The position numbers and the translations under genes were made by a program. From the NCBI GenBank assembly GCA_016292705.1, contig JAEDHZ010000002.1, positions 1-28,471 of the forward strand: a stretch of 28,471 nucleotides of DNA. The letters run 5' to 3'. Of the stretch, positions 1-6,405 are shown piece after piece. Source of the DNA: Clostridiaceae bacterium. GTDB lineage: Bacteria; Bacillota; Clostridia; Oscillospirales; Acutalibacteraceae. The notes under the pieces were generated by a model. The model was not told the DNA's origin. It made no database searches and worked only from the letters and a program-made list of their open reading frames with translations. Each line of letters opens with the position of its first letter. Within the stretch, counting starts at the first letter, position 1.

Positions 1-496
1 ACGCCCAATACATGTCGTGATACATCATAGGAATATCCAGTCCGGGAATAAACTGTTCCGGATTCATGTTCAGAAGTGTCTTGTCCGCTTTAAGATTAAA
101 GTATTTGTGGTAGCTTTCCTGAACAGCGGCGGAAATATCTGCGTCCTTTTCATAAAAAGCCTTGATAGTGAAGTTCGCCATGTCGGGGTAGAGGCGAATA
201 ATCTCCATTTTTGCCTTCATACCTCGTTCCATACTCTCAAAGAGATTTTTTTGTTTGTAACAGTTGTACTTTGTCAGATATTCTATGGTTATCTCGGCAC
301 ATTTGTTCCAAAGAAACATATACAGCTCTTTTTTGTTGTGAAAATAATGAAAGAGAAGGGATTTGCTGATGCCCGCCGCATCTGCTATTTCGCTCATAGG
401 GCTGTTTTTATAAGAATTCTGTGAAAAGACCCGATAGCCGGCGTTTATTATTGCCTGCTGCTTTTCTGTGGGCAAAGAAAAGAACCTTTCATTCAT
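1..496 (-). CDS. TetR/AcrR family transcriptional regulator, C-terminus cut by window edge
   Basis: A one-component DNA-binding repressor by family. The visible 165 residues begin MNERFFSLPTEKQ and carry a typical TetR N-terminal helix-turn-helix at about residues 10-55 (NSYKNSPMSEIADAAGISK, then LLFHYFHNKKELY). The rest is a helical ligand-binding domain that is still open at position 1. The start at 496 is chosen because GGAGG lies 7 bases upstream. The promoter region carries a palindrome that looks like its own operator, so autoregulation is likely. Its target is unknown: the regulated transporter or enzyme may lie beyond the left edge. The neighbouring phage cassette on the same strand is separated by a mobile-element-like repeat, so a functional link is not indicated. 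The family call is secure; ligand and regulon cannot be seen. Confidence 0.9.
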   Translation of the reverse strand, partial: MNERFFSLPTEKQQAIINAGYRVFSQNSYKNSPMSEIADAAGISKSLLFHYFHNKKELYMFLWNKCAEITIEYLTKYNCYKQKNLFESMERGMKAKMEIIRLYPDMANFTIKAFYEKDADISAAVQESYHKYFNLKADKTLLNMNPEQFIPGLDIPMMYHDMYWA

Positions 497-509
497 ACCG
501 CAACCTCCG

Positions 510-550
510 TTAACCGATTCGGTCAATACCATTATAAGGTCGTTGACCGA
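510..550 (-). promoter_or_regulatory. TetR promoter with palindromic operator
   Basis: On the minus strand a TATAAT -10 element (plus coordinates 531-536) is sandwiched between copies of one 8-bp half-site. A 17-bp near-perfect palindrome TTAACCGAtTCGGTCAA lies at 510-526, and a third half-site TTGACCGA lies at 543-550. The half-sites at 519-526 and 543-550 are exact inverted repeats. No good -35 element is visible. The layout fits a repressor that binds over its own promoter; which protein binds is inferred from the adjacent tetR gene. Confidence 0.65.
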
Positions 551-587
551 TTTTGAGAAGACCCTTCCTGAAAATTTATTTGGATAT

Positions 588-767
588 TTAAGGAAGCTCT
601 GATTAAATCTGATGTGCAGATTACGCAGTCAGATTTTTCGTCAGATTGTGCAAAAGCCACGCAGGAATCCTGCCGGATTTCAAGCGGCTTTTGTGCAATA
701 TGGCGGAAAATATGCAAGTAAGCTGTGCATCAAAGCCTATGCTGTGATTTATTCAGAGGTTCCTTAA
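588..767. mobile_element. 180-bp MITE-like element with 19-21 bp terminal inverted repeats
   Basis: The ends at 588-608 and 747-767 are inverted repeats that follow AAGGAAnCTCTGAwTAAAT and are bounded by TTAA on both sides. Inner inverted segments (TTGTGCAAAAGCC near 647 and its near-complement near 690) give the whole element fold-back potential. It has no convincing transposase, and the 61-codon minus frame inside it has no ribosome site. This is the layout of a non-autonomous miniature inverted-repeat element, moved in trans by an unknown transposase. It fills most of the 315-bp gap between tetR and the holin gene. Confidence 0.6.
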
Positions 768-770
768 TAG

Positions 771-805
771 GGACTGTCGCACTGATGACAACAGCCCCGT
801 TTTGT
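771..805. repeat. Imperfect hairpin downstream of the holin gene
   Basis: GGGACTGT and ACAGCCCC pair (one G-T pair) across a roughly 13-base loop. On the plus strand the hairpin is followed by GTTTTGTTT. It lies just after the last gene of the phage cassette (read leftwards) and against the MITE end. In the cassette direction there is no U-run, so its role as a terminator for that operon is doubtful. Confidence 0.3.
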
Positions 806-811
806 TTATGC

Positions 812-1114
812 TCAAGCGCTTTCGCTCAGCTTATATACCTCGCTTTCGATGAGTGCGGTAACTTCGTCAACATCAAAAACAATACCCTTTGAAAGCAGGA
901 ACTGAACAACCCAGTCCTTTTTCTTTATTCCCGCTTTTTCGTTGTTCTTGAAAATCTGCTCGGCGGCATTGACTGCAGTTTTAATCCAAAAAGCAAGCTT
1001 TTCATTTTTCTCGGCGGAAAGGCGTGAACGGACAAACGGAATCAGAAAGCCCGTCAGAATTGCCGAAATGACTGTTATTGCAATTTCAAGCAGGGTTGTG
1101 ATGTCATATTTCAT
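812..1114 (-). CDS. Phage holin, LLH-family type
   Basis: A 100-residue protein of the size and layout of LLH-family holins. One N-terminal membrane segment (about residues 7-28, LLEIAITVISAILTGFLIPF) is followed by a charged cytoplasmic helix region with the conserved-looking W-x-K-x-A-V-x-A-A-E-Q segment and a hydrophilic tail. Holins assemble pores in the cytoplasmic membrane that release or activate the endolysin. Its start has GGAGG seven bases upstream. It is the last gene of a five-gene cassette, 11 bases after the XhlA-like gene. The family call rests on composition, size and position next to the endolysin, not on a catalytic motif. Confidence 0.8.
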   Translation of the reverse strand: MKYDITTLLEIAITVISAILTGFLIPFVRSRLSAEKNEKLAFWIKTAVNAAEQIFKNNEKAGIKKKDWVVQFLLSKGIVFDVDEVTALIESEVYKLSESA

Positions 1115-1125
1115 TTTTTATCCTC

Positions 1126-1383
1126 CTATCGCTCATTGAACCTTTTTTCAAGGCTGATTATTCTGTGATTCAGGGTTTTAATCTGTTCTTCAACAACGGG
1201 CATACGCCTTGCAAAATTGTTGTGTTCTCTGACTTCTCTTGCAAGCTCTTCGAGTTTGCAGTCGGTAACTGCCTGTCCGGTTTCAATTTTTGCCTGAGTG
1301 CTTTTTGCTGCACGGTAATTCGTAATGACAACACCGAGCAGAGAGAGAACTCCCGTAATCATGGCAACGATAATTTCTGTCAT
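1126..1383 (-). CDS. XhlA-like small phage membrane protein (holin-associated)
   Basis: An 85-residue protein with one N-terminal membrane segment (about residues 3-22, EIIVAMITGVLSLLGVVI) and a long charged helix predicted to form a coiled coil (about 28-83). This layout recalls XhlA/haemolysin-like proteins that work with holins in Bacillus phages, although in XhlA itself the membrane segment is C-terminal. The gene starts 3 bases after the endolysin stop and is followed 11 bases later by the holin, so translation is probably coupled. It ends in TAG, which shows that amber is used as an ordinary stop here and bears on the carB interruption. The exact role in lysis is inferred from position. 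Confidence 0.65.
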   Translation of the reverse strand: MTEIIVAMITGVLSLLGVVITNYRAAKSTQAKIETGQAVTDCKLEELAREVREHNNFARRMPVVEEQIKTLNHRIISLEKRFNER

Positions 1384-1386
1384 GCT

Positions 1387-2088
1387 TCACATCCTTTCGC
1401 AGTATTCAAGGCAGACCCAACCGGAGGGTGTTCTGCCCCAGTTTCCTCTGACCTCATACACAGTGAAGTTCAGACCTTTAACATAGCCGTTTGCAGTTAT
1501 TCCGGAAATGCGGAGAATCTTCCTTTGCGCATCAGCTGAAAGATTTTGAAAGCTTATGCGTTCAAAGGAGGTTGACGGTCCTTTGCGCACATTCAGAACA
1601 TCGGCTTTTGAAACTCTGTAGTTTCCGGGGAGGTATTTTATCTCCTCTTGAAGATTAAAGCATTCTTTGCTCCATTTTTCCGGGTCAAGCCATTCGCTGT
1701 CGCAGAGCCTTTTTAGCCCGAGATGAAGATGAATTCCCGTTGCTTTTCCCGTTTTTCCGGTGTAACCGAGGAGAGTGTTTTTGTCCACTGTCTGCCCCTT
1801 TTTGACTTTTATACGGTCGAGGTGATAATGAAGCATTCTGACGCCGAGCGTCGGATATCCAACCCAGACATACTTTGCACCGCCGTATGCCGTATCTCTT
1901 CCGCAGGAAAGAACCGTTCCGTTGTCAACGGCATACTGCGCAAGCTTTCTGCCGTTGGTTGAGTAGTCAACGCCGGAATGAAAGGGGGATGTTTTTCCGC
2001 CCGGTGTGTCAAAAGGTTCACGATATCCGAAAGGAGAGGAGAGCCAATGCTTTTCGCCGTGAAAAATGAGCGTTGAAACCTTGCTCAT
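1387..2088 (-). CDS. M23-family peptidase endolysin with C-terminal SH3-like domain
   Basis: A 233-residue cell-wall hydrolase. The N-terminal LytM/M23 metallopeptidase domain shows the zinc ligands H37-x3-D41 (HSGVD), the catalytic YHLD histidine near residue 89, and the closing HLHLG (H120, H122). M23 enzymes cut peptide cross-bridges of peptidoglycan. Residues of about 153-233 form a bacterial SH3-like wall-binding domain (LNVRKGPST, then WVCLEYC). There is no signal peptide, so export depends on holins, as for phage endolysins. The start at 2088 overlaps the preceding small gene by ATGA and has a good GGAG site. Position between a tail protein and holin-type genes supports the phage lysis role. 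Confidence 0.9.
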   Translation of the reverse strand: MSKVSTLIFHGEKHWLSSPFGYREPFDTPGGKTSPFHSGVDYSTNGRKLAQYAVDNGTVLSCGRDTAYGGAKYVWVGYPTLGVRMLHYHLDRIKVKKGQTVDKNTLLGYTGKTGKATGIHLHLGLKRLCDSEWLDPEKWSKECFNLQEEIKYLPGNYRVSKADVLNVRKGPSTSFERISFQNLSADAQRKILRISGITANGYVKGLNFTVYEVRGNWGRTPSGWVCLEYCERM

Positions 2089-2216
2089 GCCGTTTTCTCC
2101 TTTCTAATGCAAGAAATAAAAAGATACCAGATCGGCAAGAGCAGATTGAAGCAGAACGCCTCAATAATTGCACGAAGGAAGCCTTTGGCGGCATATTCAA
2201 TTGTCGGACTACTCAT
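2085..2216 (-). CDS. 43-aa membrane peptide of the phage cassette
   Basis: A short gene that reads MSSPTIEYAAKGFLRAIIEA and continues with one hydrophobic segment (about residues 16-36, including CFNLLLPIWYLFISC) and a basic end (RKEKTA). Three signs argue it is real. GAGGTG lies about 6 bases before its ATG, and the tail-protein stop codon sits inside that ribosome site. Its TGA overlaps the endolysin ATG in an ATGA junction. It fills exactly the space between two phage genes on the same strand. Function is unknown; a small holin-like or regulatory membrane peptide of the lysis module is the simplest guess. Confidence 0.7.
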   Translation of the reverse strand: MSSPTIEYAAKGFLRAIIEAFCFNLLLPIWYLFISCIRKEKTA

Positions 2217-2222
2217 TGCCTT

Positions 2223-3377
2223 TCACCTCGCATATACTTCAAACCACGAACCGGACTGGAATTTTCCGGCGCCGCCGCTCCAGAAAGCGAGTTGGGTAAA
2301 AAGGTCGGTCTCGCTTGTTTTGAGCTCTGTTTTTGTAATTCCGCCAGAGGTTGCAATGCCATACTGATTACTGATTCTTGTTCCCAGAAGCTCCGAACGC
2401 AGGGAATACTCCATTCCTGAAATGTCTGTCCCGCTTGTTTGGCAGAATCTCGGAATCATTCCGATAACCTTGTATGCGTTATATTTTCCATCCCCCTCCC
2501 AGCCGTAATAGACATTGAGGCTCTGAATGCCCGAAAGCTGTGTTTCGGCTGCGCCTCTGATAAAAAGCTCGGTAAACCGCAGAGGTGTTCCGTCTGCAAA
2601 GGTTGCGAATCTGAACGACTTGGTTTCTTCGCTCAGCGTTCCGGAAAAAACTTTTTTGAAGTGCGCATTGCCGCTGATACCCTGCGGAACGGCAAGATTC
2701 AAAACAGGTTCTTCTGCTGTTCCCGTTATGGTTGCGTAGGCATTCTGGCCGGGCTCAAGCGTTGTGACGGTGCCAACGGCGAGGTTGGGCGTTGCACCCG
2801 TTTCGCCCTTTTCTCCTTTTTCGCCCCTGACATTGCCTGCTGTGATTGTTGTTGAGTCCGAAAGGGTAAAGGATAGGATGCCGTTTTCTGAAAGCGAACA
2901 ACCGGAAACGGAAACTCCGTCATAAACGGGGAGAACGGTTGAAGTGCCGTCCGTGAAAATGATTTTGATGTTGCCGTCAATACGGCTGACGCTTTCAATC
3001 TGACGCAGATCAAGAGAGTTGATGAGCTCAAGCAGACTTGTGTATTGCTCATCGGTCAGCTCTCCGGCGGCCTCGCCGTCAAAGTCCTTTGCCGAAATTA
3101 CACAGCCGACATCGGCAACCGTTGACGCAACCGAGTCGGAAAAAACACCGATGCCGAGCGATTTGCAGGCGATGACCTTCGGAACGGCAACCGTGTTTCC
3201 GATGAAAGAAACATCAGTATACTTTTCGTCAAAAATGAAACGGGCGGTTTTTACAGGGTGAGTGTCCCAATCCGAGTCGAACTCAAAGGTCACCGTGTAA
3301 TCGGCATTTGACGAAACAAGATATCTCTTTCGGCAAAGCGCAACCTTTCCGGAAACTTTGATTTTAATGTCTGTCAT
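2223..3377 (-). CDS. Phage tail/baseplate protein with collagen-like segment
   Basis: A 384-residue structural protein. Residues 1-110 form a beta-rich N-terminal domain starting MTDIKIKVSGKVALCRKRYL, of the kind seen at the baseplate-attachment end of Gram-positive phage proteins. A helical ELTDEQYTSLLELINS stretch follows, then a short collagen-like segment GEKGEKGETGATPN near residue 195. A C-terminal domain ending FEVYAR, rich in aromatic residues and glycine, is probably the distal receptor- or glycan-contacting part. It opens the cassette behind a strong promoter with an SOS box and has AGGAGG six bases before its ATG. Whether it still makes part of a particle, with no other tail genes in the window, is open. 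Confidence 0.7.
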   Translation of the reverse strand: MTDIKIKVSGKVALCRKRYLVSSNADYTVTFEFDSDWDTHPVKTARFIFDEKYTDVSFIGNTVAVPKVIACKSLGIGVFSDSVASTVADVGCVISAKDFDGEAAGELTDEQYTSLLELINSLDLRQIESVSRIDGNIKIIFTDGTSTVLPVYDGVSVSGCSLSENGILSFTLSDSTTITAGNVRGEKGEKGETGATPNLAVGTVTTLEPGQNAYATITGTAEEPVLNLAVPQGISGNAHFKKVFSGTLSEETKSFRFATFADGTPLRFTELFIRGAAETQLSGIQSLNVYYGWEGDGKYNAYKVIGMIPRFCQTSGTDISGMEYSLRSELLGTRISNQYGIATSGGITKTELKTSETDLFTQLAFWSGGAGKFQSGSWFEVYAR

Positions 3378-3419
3378 TATTTCCTCCTGAAAAATGTGAA
3401 TTGCGGCTTCACAATTTAT

Positions 3420-3448
3420 ATTTTACAGACAGAGCGGGGAGGTGTCAA
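3420..3448 (-). promoter_or_regulatory. Near-consensus promoter of the phage tail-lysis cassette
   Basis: Read on the minus strand, TTGACA (plus 3443-3448) and TAAAAT (plus 3420-3425) are separated by exactly 17 bases, and the tail-protein ATG follows about 40 bases further on behind AGGAGG. This is a strong housekeeping-sigma promoter. It points only into the cassette. Confidence 0.8.
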
Positions 3449-3449
3449 T

Positions 3450-3479
3450 AATTTTATCGAACATTTGTTCGATAAAATT
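3450..3479. promoter_or_regulatory. LexA-type SOS box inside a 30-bp palindrome
   Basis: CGAACATTTGTTCG at 3458-3471 has the perfect CGAAC-N4-GTTCG symmetry of the Bacillus/Clostridium LexA site. The symmetry extends outward (AATTTTATCGAAC and its exact complement) to 13-bp arms around a 4-base centre. It lies about 10 bp upstream of the -35 element of the cassette promoter. LexA binding and damage induction are inferred from the motif and position. The palindrome is too AT-rich and lacks the T-run expected of a terminator. Confidence 0.75.
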
Positions 3480-3625
3480 TTCTCGTGCATCGGAAAAAGT
3501 CGCAGCCTTTCGCTTTGATAATTCATGTCAAAATATTAATGGGGTCATTCTCTTCACTTTTTAAGCATTATACTGATGCTTAAAAATCATCAGACGATAA
3601 CAGAAAAGAATAAGCAACATGCAGA

Positions 3626-3676
3626 ACAAAGAAAAAGCTATAATCCACAAACTGCAATCTGTGAATTATAGCTGTA
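3626..3676 (-). terminator. Hairpin terminator, copy 1 of a two-copy repeat
   Basis: AGCTATAATCCAC (3636-3648) and GTGAATTATAGCT (3661-3673) form a stem (one G-T pair) that, read leftwards, is followed by TTTTTCTTTG. It lies directly after the gene ending at 3693. The stem and tail closely match a second hairpin at 26755-26813, so this is a dispersed repeat used as a terminator. A T-run on the other side makes it potentially bidirectional. Confidence 0.7.
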
Positions 3677-3692
3677 ATAATTTTTTTATCTT

Positions 3693-4178
3693 TCAGTTTT
3701 TCAGTTTTTCCAGTTTTTTGTCTGAATGAATACCGACGACGAGGAAAACGAGAATAAACAGATGGAAAATGATATCAATGAGATATTCCGGAGCAAAGCT
3801 TCCGAAATATCCGGAAAGGTCAACCGCCAGAAGGAAGACTGTATCAAAAGTATAAAGCGCAAGCGAAAACCAGAGCAGCTTCACTTTTTTTTGCGAAAGG
3901 ATAACCGCAGCAATGAACAAGCCGATATAAAAAACAATTCCGGCAATTGCCGCAGCATTCGGCAAGGCGCCCCGGTATTCAGGAGAAAACTGCGCCGCTT
4001 TCAGCAAAAACTCCGTAACGGCTGTGCAGAAGTAAAAATCAAACCTCCCTGTGAACAGCCGTCGGATAATGTAAATAACAGTGAGCATGGTTGTCATTGC
4101 AACAACGCCCTGAGCTGATTTAATGTCGGTTTTATACCTTTTTTCAAGATGTTCGCTGTTCATATTTTGTTTCTGCAT
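3693..4178 (-). CDS. Four-helix membrane protein of unknown function
   Basis: A 161-residue integral membrane protein with about four hydrophobic segments, approximately at residues 25-42, 72-93, 100-120 and 133-150. Short charged ends (N-terminal MNSEHLEKRYKTD, C-terminal HSDKKLEKLKN) flank them. No enzyme motif is visible and I do not recognise the family. It starts inside the 3' end of the metallophosphoesterase gene, with a 35-base overlap. The start at 4178 is chosen because GAGGTG lies 4 bases upstream, while the internal ATG at 4163 has no ribosome site. The overlap suggests co-translation and perhaps a joint role with the phosphatase at the membrane. A hairpin terminator follows directly. 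Confidence 0.7.
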   Translation of the reverse strand: MQKQNMNSEHLEKRYKTDIKSAQGVVAMTTMLTVIYIIRRLFTGRFDFYFCTAVTEFLLKAAQFSPEYRGALPNAAAIAGIVFYIGLFIAAVILSQKKVKLLWFSLALYTFDTVFLLAVDLSGYFGSFAPEYLIDIIFHLFILVFLVVGIHSDKKLEKLKN

Positions 4179-5436
4179 AGGTCACCTCTTGCATTTCAAC
4201 CTCTTCTTTTTCATAAAGCGAAACATATTTGTCCTGATAATAGTTTTCCGCATGGCAGTCAAAGGTTCCGTCCGGGGAAACCTCGATGACGGTGCAACCA
4301 CGCTGGGCGCCGATTTTGCTCATTCCCGGAAAAGCAATGTAGTCAATGCTCATACCGTAAGTCAGCCTGATGCCCTTATAAAGCAACGAGAAGTTGTTCT
4401 TGTGGTCATGACCGACAAAAACGCCCTTTGTTGAGCCAAGCTCCTGCATCGTTTCAAAAAGATTGTTATCGTACACTCCGCAGTAAACAACCTTGCCCGA
4501 TGCACCTGCAACGCCGTAAATGAGCTGAACATTTTCAGTATCCTTGTAGCCGTTGTTTGCGTATTCATACCATGCGTCACGCTGTTCAACAAGCGGAATA
4601 TGGAAGAAAGCGAGTGATTTTACATCGGATTTCTTTTTGATTCCCTCTTTCTTATAAAACTCGTCATTCTTTGCATTAACGGCAAGGACATTTTTTTTGT
4701 ACCATTCAATCTGGTTTTCGTGAATGTTGTCATATTTCCACAGTATGCCGAGGTGGTCGCCGTCTGTGTAGGAGTGGCTGTCAAAAATATAAAGTGACTG
4801 TGTGATTTCGCCCTTGGAGTTTTTGATGTTGATGAGCTGGTTGCAATAGCCGTCAACATCCTCCGGTCCGCTTTTGAAAATGCAGTGTTCAAAGCCGCTG
4901 TTTTCATAAAAATCAGCAATTTCCTCCCGTGAATAGTAGCTGTATACTTCCGAATCGTGGTTGCCGAAGGCAACTGTCCAGTATACACCGAGTTGCTCCA
5001 TGAGTGCGGCAAAAAGCTTTGCGGCGGCTTTGTTGTTGAAGGTTCCTGCCTGGAACGGAACGGGGTACGCTATGTCTCCCGTGATAACAACAAGGTCGGG
5101 TTTTTCCGCCGAAACCATTGCGGCAACGGCGTTGAGTGCCATCGCATCCTTTTTGAGGCTCATAAAGCCGGCGCCGATGTGGATGTCGGTGAGATGAAGA
5201 ATTTTGAAGTCTCTGTCGCAAGTAAAAGTCCAGTTTCCGTCCTCATCCGCTTGCAAAACGGGGGTGTCATCCTTTTTGACCTGCTCAAAGGACTGCGCTT
5301 TTTTTGTGTTGGCTCTGTTTCCGATATTGGTGGCAGTGAATGCCGTTATGACAAAGGCAACAAGAATACCGAGGATTATGAGAAGAATCCTTATGCGTTT
5401 TTTTCTTTTGTTCGGGTCTTTTGGCTTTTTACTCAT
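4144..5436 (-). CDS. Membrane-anchored calcineurin-like metallophosphoesterase
   Basis: A 430-residue phosphoesterase with an N-terminal basic stretch and one anchor helix (about residues 15-36, RILLIILGILVAFVITAF), so the catalytic domain should face outward. The two-metal active-site motifs appear in order: DIHIG near residue 86, GDIAYP near 120, GNHDSE near 158, an isolated histidine in AFFHIP near 275, and GHDHKN near 345. This is the purple-acid-phosphatase-like fold; the substrate is unknown, with extracytoplasmic phosphomonoesters or nucleotides plausible. AAGGAGG lies 8 bases before the ATG. It follows trmL by 52 bases and overlaps the downstream membrane-protein gene. A second, unrelated-looking secreted phosphoesterase lies at 17364-18302. 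Confidence 0.9.
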   Translation of the reverse strand: MSKKPKDPNKRKKRIRILLIILGILVAFVITAFTATNIGNRANTKKAQSFEQVKKDDTPVLQADEDGNWTFTCDRDFKILHLTDIHIGAGFMSLKKDAMALNAVAAMVSAEKPDLVVITGDIAYPVPFQAGTFNNKAAAKLFAALMEQLGVYWTVAFGNHDSEVYSYYSREEIADFYENSGFEHCIFKSGPEDVDGYCNQLINIKNSKGEITQSLYIFDSHSYTDGDHLGILWKYDNIHENQIEWYKKNVLAVNAKNDEFYKKEGIKKKSDVKSLAFFHIPLVEQRDAWYEYANNGYKDTENVQLIYGVAGASGKVVYCGVYDNNLFETMQELGSTKGVFVGHDHKNNFSLLYKGIRLTYGMSIDYIAFPGMSKIGAQRGCTVIEVSPDGTFDCHAENYYQDKYVSLYEKEEVEMQEVTYAETKYEQRTS

Positions 5437-5488
5437 TTTGTGTTCCTCCTTCAGTTTTCAACGATGGTGAAATTTTTCACTTTTGATA

Positions 5489-5986
5489 CTACCATGTGTA
5501 TCTTGTGAGCTGTCCTTGGTTTTTGAGCTCGGGATAGCCCCACTGTCTGAGTACCTCAAAAACACCGACGGCAACTGTGTTGGAAAGGTTGAGACTGCGT
5601 GCTTCTTCACGCATCGGAAGTCTGACGCAGCTTTTTTCGTTTTCCTTGAGCAGTTCTTCCGGAAGCCCGGCGTCCTCCCGACCGAAGACAAGGTAGCAGT
5701 TATCGGGATAGATCATGTCGGAATGAACATGGCGCCCCTTTGTTGTGAAATAAAAAAAGCTTCCGCCGTTGTTTTTTTCAAAAAAATCTTCAAGGTCCTC
5801 ATAGTATGTGATGTCCAAAAGATGCCAGTAATCAAGTCCGGCACGCTTCAGCTTTTTGTCGTCAACATGAAAGCCCATGGGTTCAACAAGGTGAAGTCTT
5901 GCGCCCGTTGCAGCGCAGGTTCGCGCAATGTTTCCGGTGTTTTGCGGAATTTGCGGTTCAACAAGAACAATGTTAAGTCCTGCCAT
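5489..5986 (-). CDS. trmL: tRNA (cytidine/uridine-34 2'-O)-methyltransferase TrmL
   Basis: A SPOUT methyltransferase of 165 residues, the usual TrmL length. By family it uses S-adenosylmethionine to methylate the 2'-hydroxyl of the wobble base in tRNA-Leu isoacceptors. The SPOUT motifs are all present: IPQNTGNIART near the N-terminus, LVFGREDAGLPEE in the middle and SLNLSNTVAVGVFEVLRQ near the C-terminus, which form the knotted cofactor site. The frame is open upstream for about 115 more codons, but the family start is MAGLNIVLVEPQIPQ, so 5986 is chosen despite a weak ribosome site (AAAGATGTG). It ends in TAG. It is divergent from the small gene at 6156 and may lead an operon with the phosphoesterase. 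Confidence 0.92.
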   Translation of the reverse strand: MAGLNIVLVEPQIPQNTGNIARTCAATGARLHLVEPMGFHVDDKKLKRAGLDYWHLLDITYYEDLEDFFEKNNGGSFFYFTTKGRHVHSDMIYPDNCYLVFGREDAGLPEELLKENEKSCVRLPMREEARSLNLSNTVAVGVFEVLRQWGYPELKNQGQLTRYTW

Positions 5987-6155
5987 TTTTTCACATCTTT
6001 TCGGTCGGTATTGTCTTCCATTATATAACATAAATCGGTTCCGTTCAAGAGAAAAAAGAGAAGAGAAAAAATTTCCTGTGATTTTTTGGTCTTCAGTGCG
6101 GAAAATATATTCATCAGGCGGCTTTGAACCGCCGTAATCAAAGGAGTTGACAGAC

Positions 6156-6335
6156 ATGAAAATGAAAAGTGTAATAACAGGTATCGGTATCGGAATGGCA
6201 GTCGGCGGTGCGGCGGGTCTCATGACCGGCGCAATGGGCAATCCCTCTGCCAAGAAGATGTATAAAAAGAAAGCCGCAAAGGCTCTCAAGCTTATGGAAA
6301 ATATGTTTGACGATATGCAGGATATGTTCAAGTGA
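6156..6335 (+). CDS. Small glycine-rich membrane protein (YtxH-like layout)
   Basis: A 59-residue protein with one glycine/alanine-rich membrane helix (about residues 5-25, ITGIGIGMAVGGAAGLMTGA) and a basic, then amphipathic tail with repeated methionines (MENMFDDMQDMFK). GGAG lies 9 bases before the ATG at 6156. The TTG nine bases earlier would sit directly on the ribosome site and is rejected. The layout is like YtxH-type small envelope proteins, but no defining motif is visible. It is divergent from trmL and 70 bases before the deacetylase gene, so it may share that transcript. Function unknown. Confidence 0.7.
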   Translation: MKMKSVITGIGIGMAVGGAAGLMTGAMGNPSAKKMYKKKAAKALKLMENMFDDMQDMFK

Positions 6336-6405
6336 TTTCTGTGCCGCCGTAAAAACGACGGCTACATAAGCAAAAACCATTATTCGCTTATGAAAGGAAA
6401 TGAAT

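Noticed and set aside
532..717. 61-codon minus-strand frame between tetR and the holin gene
   Set aside because: It lies largely within the MITE-like element, has no ribosome site and no recognisable protein features.
4183..5508. Long plus-strand frames opposite the phosphoesterase gene
   Set aside because: They are antisense shadows of a gene with all metallophosphoesterase motifs and show no ribosome sites or family features.
5987..6331. In-frame extension of trmL by about 115 codons upstream
   Set aside because: The extension has no methyltransferase similarity, crosses the divergent small gene, and TrmL proteins start at the MAGLNIVLVEP segment.
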